A stretch of 30,564 nucleotides of DNA, from positions 1 to 30,564 of the forward strand of contig JACPQZ010000075.1 of assembly GCA_016190205.1 (NCBI GenBank), given 5' to 3'. The position numbers were made by a program, and so were the translations under genes. How positions within the stretch are numbered: position 1 is the stretch's first letter; every line of letters starts with the position of its first letter. This document shows positions 1 through 12,000 of this stretch, piece by piece. Origin of the DNA: Candidatus Omnitrophota bacterium. Lineage in GTDB: Bacteria; Omnitrophota; JACPQZ01. The notes beneath the pieces were generated by a model. That model did no database searches. It had not been told where the DNA came from and saw only the letters and a program-made list of their open reading frames with translations.

Positions 1-1
1 C

Positions 2-3000
2 ATCACCACCACCCACCGCACCTTTGGCTATGGACAAAGCGAAGGGCCTTTCCCCACGGGCTACAACGGCCTCGGGCAGATCGTCTTTTACCAGGATGAC
101 GTGTATTCCAGCGCCGAGCCGGGGAAGGTGACTCATGTGCAGTTCGGCACGAATAAAGACTGGCAGCACGTGGAACCACGTTACAACTCCCGCGGCCAGC
201 TTGAGGATTACTGGGAGGTCCGCCGGGAATTTAAAGAAGACGGCTCCCTAGACACCTACACCTTCACCCACCGCACCTTTGGTTACCCTGCCGGACAGGG
301 CACTTACCCCACAGGCTACAACGACCTCGGCCAGGTGGTGGCCTATCATGATGAGATCTGGACAAGCGCTGATCCGCTCAAGAAAGAGGAGATTTATTTT
401 GGCGCTCAAGATATGAATCTTTTCAGCACCGCGCCGCAGCTCTCCTGGCAGGAGGCTCCTCGTTACAACTCCCAGGGCCAGCTCCTTGAGTACTGGGAAT
501 ACCGTGTGGAGAAAGGTCTCACCGCGCCCCTCGGGACCCGGATAGACACCAGCCGGCTTTATGTCGGCACCGACACCCACCGCACCTTTGGTTACGCCTC
601 CGGCCAGGGGCCTTTCCCCACGGGCTACAACGACCTCGGCCAGGTGGTGGCCTATCATGATGAGATCTGGGAAAGTGCCACTCCGGACAAGATACGCGAG
701 ATCTTCTTCGGGGCCTTCGACCTCTATCTGAACGGTTCGGGCGCCCACATCGAGCGCCGCACTCCCGGCTACAACTCCCAAGGCCAGCTCGTGGACTACT
801 GGCAATATGAGGTGGAGCTTGCCATCGGTACACCGCTGGGATGGGATTTTCAACCCGACCGCCTATACCTCGGCACCAACACCCACCGGACCTTTGGCTA
901 TGGACAAAGCGAAGGGCCTTTCCCCACGGGCTACAACGACCTTGGCCAGGTCGTGGCCTATCATGATGAGATCTGGGAAAGTGCCACTCCGGACAAGATA
1001 CGCGAGATCTTCTTCGGGGCCTTCGATTCGAATCTAGCTTCCGGTGGAGCGCAAATTAACCGCTCCACACCACCTGTCTATGACTCCCAAGGTCGGCTCG
1101 AGAGCTACTGGCAATACGAGGTGGAGCTGGGGCCCTGGAAGCCCGTCGACAGGCCCTACGTCGGCACCAACACCCGCCGCACGGGGCTCACTTACAACGG
1201 CCGCGGGCAGATCACGGGGTACACAGACGAGATTGTCTCGAGCACGGCGCTTAGGATCGTGACCACCCTTGAGCAGAGGGACATGGTCTACAATTCCAAA
1301 GGGCAGGTGGTTTCCTACCGCGAGAACCAGCGTGACCGCGATTCCTCGGATCCCGTCCTCCACGATGTGTCGTCAGAAACCCTGCGCACCGGCATCCGCT
1401 ATAACAGGCGCGGCCAGATCACTGCCTTTGCCGACAGGGTTACGAGCTCCCAAGCGTCTGATCTCGTCACGTTCCTCACCCAGAGAGACATGATTTATAA
1501 CTCCAGGGGCCAGCTCGTTTCGTATACCGAAGTGAGTGAAGAGGGCGACACCCTGCGGACCGTTCAGGACATATTCGGCATGCTGAACCACCTTCTTTGG
1601 GATAACTGGGATTCAGCCTGGGGTCCGAAGCCGGAGAGCGATTGGTGGGTCCAGGAGGTCATCTCGGGGCGGAGGACCCTGGAGCAGGCCGTTCGCGAAT
1701 TTCTGGCCGACTCCAACTGGAGCCGTCTTACACATGAGCAGTTCGTCCGCGCAGTCACCTTCCTCTTTGACGGGAACTGGGACGCGAATCAGCCGAATAG
1801 TTACACCTATCACGATGACGCCATCGCCGCCCTTCAGGCTGGAACCCTGACACGGGCACAGTTTGTGGATGGCATTTTTGGCTGGTACGATAGCCACAAG
1901 CCGGGCAATATCGGCAATCTGCGAACGGTGACCATCACGGACCGCGTGTTTGGCGTCCTCGCTGCGGATGGAGTCACGAGGCTCGCTTCGGGCTTTAACG
2001 ATCTGGGCCAGGTCACCCAGTATGTGGATTTCATCCACTCATCCGCCTCTCCCGACCGCGAAACCTTCATCATGTTCGGCTTCGGACACGACCAGGTCGG
2101 CGGCCGCTACCAGCCCGTGGATCCCGTCTACGACGCGGCCGGACGCGCAATGGATTACTGGGAGATCACGTGGGACCGCAGCCGTCCCGGAACTCCTGCC
2201 GCTCTGGATACCTTGGTTTTCAACCACAGAAGGCAGATGGGTTACAACGGCCGCGGGCAAATCACCCGTATGGTGCGCGATGAGATCACGCGCATCGTGG
2301 ACGGCCCTACGGGGGAAGCCTTCGAGCTCACCGCGCGCGTCACGCAGTCCATTAACGGCTATGACTCCCTCGGTCAGATCACGGCCTACCGTGAAACCAC
2401 CGAAGATCCGAATCATACGGATATCACGAGCGAATCTACCTTCACGGACATTCGTTACGACGGTTTTGGCCGGCAGATCTCTTATGTGGAAAACCGCATC
2501 GACCGCGCGGAGGCGGATTTTAATTTTGAACGATTCATTAACGCGGCCTGGACCTGGATATTGAGCGGTCCCCTGACCACATCCCCCCTGCCTGTGGACA
2601 TGAGTTTCTTGAACGCGAGTGCGCTCGAGACGCGCGTCCGCACCTATCTTAACAATCTATTCAGCCCCGTGGCAGACGGAGACGTGGCCGGTATGAACAA
2701 TGCCCTGGGGTTGGCCGTGGAGGCCCTTACGGAGATCTCCTTTATAGTCCGTCTGACGGCGAAACTGTCGGAAGTCGGAGTCCTGGCACAAGCAAACCGC
2801 CTGGCCTATGCCGAGCGCCATGTCAATGCCTATCTGGCCTCGCGCAATGGTCAGCATTTTGAGCTTACGCGCGCGGAATATCTGGATACGATGCTGCGCG
2901 AGGTCTTTAATTACAATGCCGCAGATCCCAGCACTGCTTTTATCCGCATCCTGCATTGGATCATGGGGGCGCACGTGGAAAACGATACGAGCTGGGTGGT

Positions 3001-6000
3001 CCCCTTCAACGATGAGACTGCCGTAGAGACCGCGCAGGACCTTTGGGAGGATGAGGTCTCCACCTGGATCAACGTGCAGTGGCAGGATCCGGACGGAGTG
3101 ACGACGCAGTTCGATAGAAACGCCAAGCTCGCCGAGTGGCTCGTACGTTCCTCGGGCATTTTCGGGGGGCTTGACGCCAGCCAGCAAACCGCATGGATTG
3201 CGGCCATCCGCGGTACCCTGGATATGGCGATGGAACTTGTTCTGGACGGCATGACGCTGATCAATCCCGAGACGGGGGAGGAATTTACTATCCCACCCGT
3301 TTCCCTGGAAGACTCGGCGGAGCTCGCCCAGGCCCTGGCGGGGATCCGGGATGAATTCATCGAGGCGGCCCTCATTCTTCCCGTAGATGGAACGGATGAA
3401 GAAATCGGTTTCCGCGACATGGTCCGGGCGGTGGTGGCGCAGGGCGACGGCGGCATCAATCCGGACGCCCTGGCTGTGTACCAGAACCGCTACATCACGG
3501 AGTGGGAAGGGCGCACCTATGCCCAGCACCTCTATGACGGCATGGCCGAATTCCGCAATTTGCTCTCCGGCGCGGACAGAAGTCTCTGGAATTACGTACT
3601 CATGTCGGATGTCCCTCGCGACCCGGCCACGGTGTATCAGGCCTTCGCGGTGGGTTACTTTGGGCCGCAGGATGAGCTGGGCGGCACGAACCGCGTCACG
3701 GAGGAGCGCCTCGCCATGCGCATGGCGATCCTGGAATCCACTCTCATTAACACCGGAAACCTCTGGCTGTGGGACGAAACCACCCTCGAGCGCCTCGAGA
3801 CGCGCTACAACGAGCGCGGCCAGCTCTCTTATTACAAGCAGATTCTCGCCGCAAACGGGGAGACCTTCACCACAGCCCAGGAGCGGTTTGTAGACCGTTA
3901 CAACACCCTGGGCCAGATTGCAGAATTCCGCGAGCGCGAGCAGAACTCGGCCTACCCGGATCTCACTACAGAGACGCACCGTTATAACATCGGCTACGAT
4001 GCCAACGAGCGGCTCACAGATTTTACGGAAGACCGGCGGGAATTTTCGCAGGACGTCCTGGACCGCGGCGACATCGAACGTGTGGTGGAGGGCGGGCTTC
4101 GTGACTTAAGGCATGCCTTGTGGAGCGTGTTGACACGGTTATCCTACTTCGGATTAAGCGAGGAGGAAGCCGTTCGCCGGTTTGGTTTTAGTAACCGGGA
4201 TATTGTTGACCAAAACAGCAATTTGGCGCGTACGTCGGAAGCGCTTGAGCAAGTTCTTCTGGATCGTCTCACCTCTCTCCTCGAAGAGGGTGCGAGCGAG
4301 GAGGAGATCATGGCCTACGAGGCCCGCTTCCTCACGCTCGCCCTCTTCGCGCTCCGTGTTTACGCGGCTGTAAACGAGGCTATTCCGGACGCCTCTTATG
4401 TTTTGGGCGTGATAGATCCCTGGATGCGCGGCTGGGAGTCCGGCTGGGATCGGGACGATATTCAAGATGCAAAATTAAATTGGGTAAAATCCATGCTCGA
4501 TTTACGGAGGGAGGGCAGGGTGGACGACGCCCGCTTCCTGGAGGCCCTCGAGCGCATTTTCGGCTTTGCCCTTGAAACGACTCACGGATCAGCGGAGGAT
4601 CGGTATTCGGTCGATTCGGCCGACGAGCGCTGGTATCTCTTTGACCTTATGCGGACCGCGTTTTTCGATGCCTTGGAGTTTAGCGCGGTCGAGATGCGTC
4701 TCAATTCAGACGTCTTCGAAGTCTTTCAGGCTCTCAACATCCTGGATCAAAGGTCCACCCTTCTCCGGACCTCGATTGCTTATTACACCGCCTCTGACGA
4801 GGCGGCGAACCCAGCCCACAGCGCCGGCGAGATCAAGTCCTACCAGGACGTAAACGTGAGCGGCGGCCGGCGCGTGCGCGAGAAGGTGTCCGATATCACC
4901 TACAACGCCCTCGGCCAGCGTGCTTCCCAAAAGATCGAGCGGCGCGACTCGGGGGTGGTTCCGGTTTTTCCCTACGAGCCCGACAGCTCCCAGTTTAACC
5001 GCACCGTTACCCTCACCCGTTCCAACATGGTCTATGACTATGCCGGAAACCTGGCCGCCTGGCGGGATACGGTGGCGGCGGGAGGGGACAGTTCCCAGAC
5101 TGCGGTAAGTTCCCTCCTGCGCTCCGGGATAGTGTATGACCCCGCCACGGGACAATCCGCGGCCAAGATCGAGTTTGAAACCCGTTCGGCGCCCGTTTCG
5201 GGGATTTCCACCGAGGGGGTGGACGAAAAGACCCTCACCATCCAGTTCGGATACCGCTACAATTCTCTCGGCCAGGCGGAAGAATACAATGAAGTTATCC
5301 GCGAGAATGCGTCCAGCAATCTGACCACGAGTTTTTACTACCGGGATATCACCTATACCGACGAGGGCAATCTCTTCAGCATGACCCGCGAGATGAACCG
5401 CGTGGGCGCGCCCTCGGACTACGCCCCCAATGGTCTCAACGAGACTACGGTCACCCAGCGCGAATGGACGCTTTATAACGAGCTTGGGTTTGTGACCGCG
5501 TACGAAGATCATGAGGTTTACTCGAGCCACTACGGGGGTACCTATCGGGGCGTCTTCGCGCGCGACCCTGTCAATGGCGATGATGTGGATGTTTCTGATT
5601 TTGATGAGCAAAACCACCGGTACAAGGGAGCCGCCGCTCGGACCGTGTTTTCGGACATCACCTATGACCGGCTGGGGAGGCTGGATAAGCAGTGGACTAC
5701 GCAGTACCGAAACTACACCGGTAGCACGGTCAATTGGTTGCTCGATCAATTGTTGTTTTCCGGAGACGAGGACGTACGCTACTGGGGTGACGGCATGTCG
5801 CGCGATTACATTGAGTCACTTCCCATGTTGGATGACTACCGCGACCGCTACCGCAACTGGCACGTGGAATCGAGAACTCACCGCGAGAATACGAGCTACG
5901 ACAACCGGACCGGGCGCGTACTGGATTATCGCGATGAATCGTGGTCCTACTCCAATCCGCGCTCGAGTCCGGCCATGAATTCTGACCACCTGCGCGTCAA

Positions 6001-9000
6001 TTATCCGGAGGACTGGGGAGAGCACAAGTATTACAGCGTTGGCGTCGGGAATACGAATGAAGACGACTGGAACCTTCTCCTCTTTATGTACACCCTGGAC
6101 GACGACGGGGATCATGAGCATCTGCGTGGGATCCAGGTCTCGCACACCAAGCCTGATGGCGATCGCCCGACGCATACGGTGGTGGAATACAACAAGTTCG
6201 GGCAGGAACTGGAGTGGGATGAACGTAACAAATCACATTATTACAATGGCAGTCCGGGCGAGGGAGATGGGAGCGGATTTAACGAGTGGGCGGACGAGCG
6301 CGTGAGCCATGGGAGGGACATACTGTATGACCGGAACGGATTAAAGGGCTTTGAGAAAGTTTATGTGGAGGGAGAATACGAGGGCAAGCCTGAAAAACAC
6401 CGTACGATCTATAGCTACACGGGGGGGAGAGAAACCACCGTAAAAATTAAATACAAAAAAGACGGGGCCAAGATCAAGATCACGACCATCAGCGATGATC
6501 TGGGCGGGACGATTTATCACAAGGTCAAGGTCAAGGTCGACCGCTCGGGGGGAGGGGGCGGGAAGGGCGGGATCGGGAAAATCCTCACCGATTACAATCC
6601 TTGGTACATAGTCCTGAAGGAAATCTTCGGCGAAGAGGTGGCCAACCAGATTTTCCAGTGGACTATGACGGTAGGCATCATTGTTCTCTCCATCGTCCAG
6701 CCTGAATTTTTAAGTCTCCTGGGCGAGTGGATGAGCACCTTTGCGAGCTGGCTGGGCGAGCAGTGGGCGCTGTTTGTGCAGACACTGCTCCAGTCTGAAA
6801 ACGTCTTCCTCAATGTTTTGGGCAAGGTGCTCAGCGCGGCCACGGATCTCGTCACCGCATTTGTCGATACCGTGAAGGCCGTGTACCAGGGCATCTCCGA
6901 CGCATTTAACTGGGTCGGGGACAAGTTCGGAAGTTTCTTGTCGGATGCCTGGAAGGGGTTTGTCGACTTGCTTCCGGACGGATTCGTCAAATTTGTCTCC
7001 GGTATCTTTAACTCAAACATCTTCAGCAAGCTTATATCGGGGATCAATAAGCTCCTGACGGGCATCGGCAAGTTTATCCAAAAGCTCGCGCGCCTTTTAA
7101 AGCTCGATAAGATCATGACCGCGAAGTCCTTCGCGAGAATCCCATTGGGTGTCAAGCGTTTCATCATCAAGGTGGCCATCAGCCGCGCGCTAAGAGAGCT
7201 CGACATCAATCCCTATGTCTCCAACATCCTGGGCTCTTTCGGCCGCGATTTCTTTGATAACCTGATGTCCCCCTATGACGCGGATGGAAAATTTGTGCCC
7301 TTTGACGTGCTGGGCGATGACGGGAAGATCGAAACCATTGATTCCTTTTCGGAGAATTTCTCATTTTCCTTAAGTGAAACCCTTATGTCCATGAATGTCC
7401 CCGGGCTCGTCCTCAACCAGTACATGACCGACCAGCTCGTTCAGAGCCTGGGAACCTTTGACGGGCTTTTCTTAGCGAACTTTATTGACGCCCTCTTTAT
7501 CGATCATGATCTCTACCAGCTGAGCGCGCGGCCGGATGGGGTGCTCGAAGAGGGTGGGGAGGGCTCTCTCCTGGAGCAGGCGCGGGCGGGTACCCGCACG
7601 TTCGGCTCTGCCATCTTGAGGGCTACGGAAAGCGCCCTTCTGCAGCATGCCTTCACAGAGGCGGAACGCCTGATGACGGATGCGGTGGGCGAGGAGCTGG
7701 GCATTCTGGCCGGGATTACCCTGCGCGATCTCGTGCCGGCGATTCAGCAAGAGGTGAAAAACGTGAGGGATGAGGCCCGAGTCCGAGCTCAGCAATTGAA
7801 TCAGCAGAACACACGGAGCGGAGCAGATTTCGAGAACCGCCGCCGGGAGCCGGTAGACGGGGCGCTTGATCCGGGCGGGAAGAGCAAAGATCTTCCGGGG
7901 GCGCCGGGCGGCGTGGATATGGGCTCTAAGACGGCGGCCTTCCGGGGCGCTCAAGGCCAGGTGGATCCTGCCGAGCGGATCCGGCTTGTTTTCGACGGGG
8001 TACAGACAGGTCAGGAACTTATGTCCGGTCTAAACGTACGTAACACGGATGTCGCGGGTGCACGACCCGCGGCACCAGCCCAGCCCGATAAGCCGTTCGG
8101 GGCCGATGCTGCGTCAGCCCAGCAGCGTGAGGATGCATCAGGCACTCTAGATCAGGCGAACATGAGTCAATTTACTGCAGCCCCGCCCCTGCCCCAGATG
8201 CTCTCGCTCGCGGTCGACCCCAATGTTAAGGAATTCGTCAACACGCTTGCGGCCCTGGTGCGGGAAAAGGGTGCGGGAACGGATTCGCTCTTCGCCTCGT
8301 TGGAGACGGGGATAGATTCGGAGCCCGCTCTGGATTCGGACAATCTTGATGTAGGAGGGGTGGATCGCGCGCAGACAAAGGAACGTTTAGACCTGGCGGG
8401 CGCCGGCCAAGATGAGACGAGCCGCCGCGACCTTCCCCAGGATGCCCGGCTGGAGGAGGAAGACAGCCGCGAGCGTACCCTGGAGGATATAGGGCCTCAG
8501 CGGGAGGAGGGGACCCGCGTCGCAGAAACCGCCGCGCGTGTTGCGGAGGCCGAGAAGAAACTGGCGCCGGAAATGGATGTTTCGAAGCTTGCCCCCGTCG
8601 AAGAGACAAAGACCCCCGACACCGGGTTGGAGGAGTTTACGTCCGGGAGCGAGGTTATTTCGGATAAGGACAACACCCGTATTGAAGAGAGCCAGAAACA
8701 GATTGAAGCCGAAAAGGCAAAACTCATCGAGCTGGCCCAGGACCCGCTCAATCAGGACTTCATCGAAGTGAGCGTTGAGGCCGCTGCCCAGCTTATGGAG
8801 GACCTGGGCTTTAACCAGGGCATTATCGACGCCTTCAGGACCCTGATGGACGACCTGGGCGTAAAGACGGTCCTGGCCCAGTTCAATCAGGGGGCGAACC
8901 AGCTCGTCGTGGAGGTAGGCAACTTCAAGGAAGGAAAGGGCATCGCGATAGAAAAGCTAACCTCGGTGGCTGACTTTTTGGAGAACGTGGCCAAGGCCCT

Positions 9001-12000
9001 TGAAAATGTGGGTCTCTCCGGACAAGACATGCGCGAGGCGGCGACGCGGGTGAGGGATCTCTCCACAGCCCTCAAAGAGGCCGGCGTCAAGGAATTCGCC
9101 CTCAAGCTCACCATCGGGCCCAACGACGTACAGGTCCTCATCTCCTTTGAGATGCGCACCGAGAATATCGGCAAATTCATAGACGCCTTCAAAAAGCACC
9201 TCTCTATGGAGCAGCAGCAGGGTTTGAAGGATGTACAGAAGATCCTGCAGGCCTTAGGGATCGAGCAGGCGGTTTTTGTCTATAACCCGCATGAAAATGT
9301 CTTTACGGTCCAGATCGATCTCTCAAAGGCCGATGACGCCAAGCTCATGGAGGTGGAGAAGGTTTTGAAAGACGAGGGCCAGTACAAGCTCGAGAAGAGT
9401 CTGGTCGAGATCAAGAGTTTCTTAAGAGGAATCGGCGTTCAAAGCCTGGGCCTGGAGGCGGAGATCTCGCCCACCGGCAACAAGTTTGAGCTTGTGGTGG
9501 AGGTCTCCTCCGGCGAGCAGGCGCGCCAGATCGCCCAGTTCTTGGGGATTAAGATGCACGACGTGGTCGCCGAGCTCATGAAGCGCGGCGGCTCCTTAAG
9601 GGTGAACGTGGCCTCGAACCAAATGGTCGCCGTCCTCGAGAACATAGACGGCAGTGCGGATAAGGAGCTTAGGGATTTCCTGGCCGGAAAAATAGACCGG
9701 CTGAACCAGCTAAAGCTCGAGGGCTTCGATCTTTCCCAGCTCATCGGGGCCATCAAGCGGGTCGAGATAGATGTGACGACCGGAGAAGTCCTCTACGTCA
9801 AGTTTGAGTTTGCGTTTAAGAATCCGGACGAGCTAAAAGGTTACCTCATAGGTATCGGAATGGATCAAGAGGCAGTCAACCGCTTCATCGTGGGCCAGTT
9901 CAATGCCGGGGTCAAAAACCCGAACCGCGTGGAGATCGAGCTCGACTGGCGCGGCAAGACGCAGGCCGACGGCACGGTGCCCATGCTCAAAGAGCCGCGC
10001 ATCCGCATCCCGGCGGTGGGGTATGATTCTGAAAAGCAGACGGTCGCGGGCCGCATCGGCCAGGGTATCCGCACGGGCCTGGACCGCGCCGCGAAGTGGC
10101 TGAGCGGTTTAACCGGGCATAAGGAAAAGGTACCCGCCCCACCGGTGGAAGGTGACCGTGAGCCCGCCCCGGTGGAACCCGCCGTGGTTCCAGCCACAGA
10201 GGGCCTAGGAAAAGGCTTCATGCTCCAGCCGGTCGCGATGGGTCAAGGAGTACTACCCGGGATGCCGGCGGAAGCGACAGCGAAAGTGGTGACCCGTTCG
10301 GGCACAGAGCTGCCGATTCCTGCGGATATCAAGAAAACTATCGGTCTATCTAACGAAGGCCTCTACGCCCTTGTCCAGGGTCCAAATGGTGAAGTCGAGA
10401 TGTTTGCAGTTACGCCTTCGGGTAATCTTGCGCTCACCCCAGACGGAGCTCCGGTCTTTGCGGCGCGCCTCACCCCCCAGGGCTTTTTTGAGGCCAGGCA
10501 TCGCGGCGCTACAGGTCAGCAGGTAGTAGCGGCGCTTGGCGAGCGCCTGGGGCCGGTTAATCCCGAGCAAATCGCAAGCGGCGACATCATCGCAACGCGT
10601 AGTCCAAAAGGAGTGATCAGTACCAAGGTCTTATCGTTCCACCTCTCCAAGGAAGGAGCGTCCGCATTCGAGCAGGGCCTTATCCTCACAAGTGGCGCGG
10701 GTGGATATAAGGGTAAGCTTGAGGAGGTCTTGGCGCAAGTCCATGCGGAACCCATTTCCAAGCAATCCGTCACTGTACTTGTAAACGAGAGGGAAGGCGG
10801 GCTGTCCACACAGCTCGTGCTTGAGCGTGGCGACGAACAGTTTGCTCAGGTTTTTCAAGCCAGAGACGGCGGCGCCTACGTTTGGGCGTACAAGAACCAG
10901 TGGGGTAACCCCCTGGCCAAGTCAGAGTTCAATTTGGACGGCCCGGGGATAACGATCACAGGACTCGGCAGCGAGTTCAACGTCGACTTTAAGGGCGCAG
11001 CGGACGCGGTGAGTGCTCAAATCGTGGAAAATCTGAAAGCGCGCCTCTCCACCGGCCCCTTGGTCGGGGTAGACGCCGCAGAGGACCCCAAGCTCGGTCT
11101 CGCCGGCATCCGGCTCATCACTGCCGTGACAAAGCAAAAAGGAGTTTTGCATGACACCGTCATTCAGTTCAAACAAGAAGGGGGCATGTCCAAAGACACC
11201 TGGATCTACCTGAACACGGTACATGTGACCACGGGTGAGATTTCCAAGGCAGTCTACCTTGCGTCCGGGGAGCGCCTGACCGAGGGGACTCGTGACAAAG
11301 CGATGAACATCCAGGCGAGCTTGTTTGAGAAAGGTGGAGCGGCCAAGACGCTTAAGTTAAACGCGACCCCGGTCCGCGATGTGGACGGTCACGTGACCGG
11401 CTACGCCTACGAGGCTTCCGGAGATTCAACCCTCCTGGACGGCACCGTTGTAGATCAAAAGATCCTCGACATCTTTAACGGAGAGCTGAAGGCCCTGAAG
11501 TCGCCCGCGTTATTCCAGGGTACCGGTGCGGGTAGAGCGTTGTTCGTTGAGGGTCTGGATTTCGAGTTTGAGAGGCTGGCCCATGACACAGTAGGAATTA
11601 GAGTCTTCGATCCCATGGGGAGGTTCAGCGCACACGTTGATCGGGAAGGGCGGGTAGAGGTAATGACGCAGGTGGTGGATCCGAAATCTAATCAGTTTGA
11701 AAAGCGGATCGTACTCGGCCAGTTTGTGGTGGACCCCGCCGATCCCGACAGGAACAGAAACACAATATCGTGGTCCACGCAGAAGGGTACGCAGTTAAGC
11801 GGACTTTCGAGATATACCGAGGGGTGGGTTTACGAAAACAAGAAGGCAGTTAATATCAAACAATGGGAACCGGATTTTGTTGAATACACCGATCCCGACA
11901 CGGGCGAACAGAATCCTATAGCGGTGTATGTCAAAACCAGCCTTTGGGACGGCATCTTAAACCAGGCGCCGGATCTTAAGGACACCACCTTAACCTTTGA

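Larger units (their letters stand above)
2..6540 (+). other. YD-like repeat region of the giant protein
   Basis: About 30 copies of a motif of the form Tyr-(Asn/Asp)-x-x-Gly-(Gln/Arg)-x-x-x-x-Tyr are spread over this stretch, for example YNSRGQLEDYWE, YNDLGQVVAYHD, YDSLGQITAYRE and YNKFGQELEWDE. The pattern resembles the YD repeats of Rhs and Tc-toxin proteins, which build beta-sheet shells around a cargo; here Gly-Gln is commoner than the classical Gly-Arg. Copies become more divergent toward the 3' side, and three long helical inserts interrupt them. No Rhs core signature (the conserved Pro-x-Asp-Pro-x-Gly-Leu site before a toxin tip) was seen. Carbohydrate or surface binding is the usual inference for such repeats, but the sequence alone does not show a ligand. 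Confidence 0.8.

Noticed and set aside
101-103. GTG as the start of the giant gene
   Set aside because: The same frame continues upstream to base 2 and encodes a matching YD repeat unit (THRTFGYGQSEGPFPTGYN), and there is no ribosome binding site before 101.
14-1175. CRISPR-like direct repeats
   Set aside because: The repeats are coding, about 306-309 bp apart and of protein-repeat type, with no spacer pattern.
1680-1905. Naming helical insert 1 as DUF4214
   Set aside because: The resemblance is limited to a few helix residues and lacks the usual conserved Gly/Trp pattern, so it was left unnamed.
2657-3979. 440-codon open frame on the - strand
   Set aside because: It lies wholly opposite the giant gene, has no recognisable domain, and is the expected by-product of GC-rich coding DNA. 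The same applies to - strand frames at 4706-5749 and 248-853.
2-6540. Classical Rhs polymorphic toxin with a C-terminal toxin tip
   Set aside because: No Rhs core cleavage signature, no short toxin tip and no immunity gene; the frame continues for thousands of residues after the repeats.
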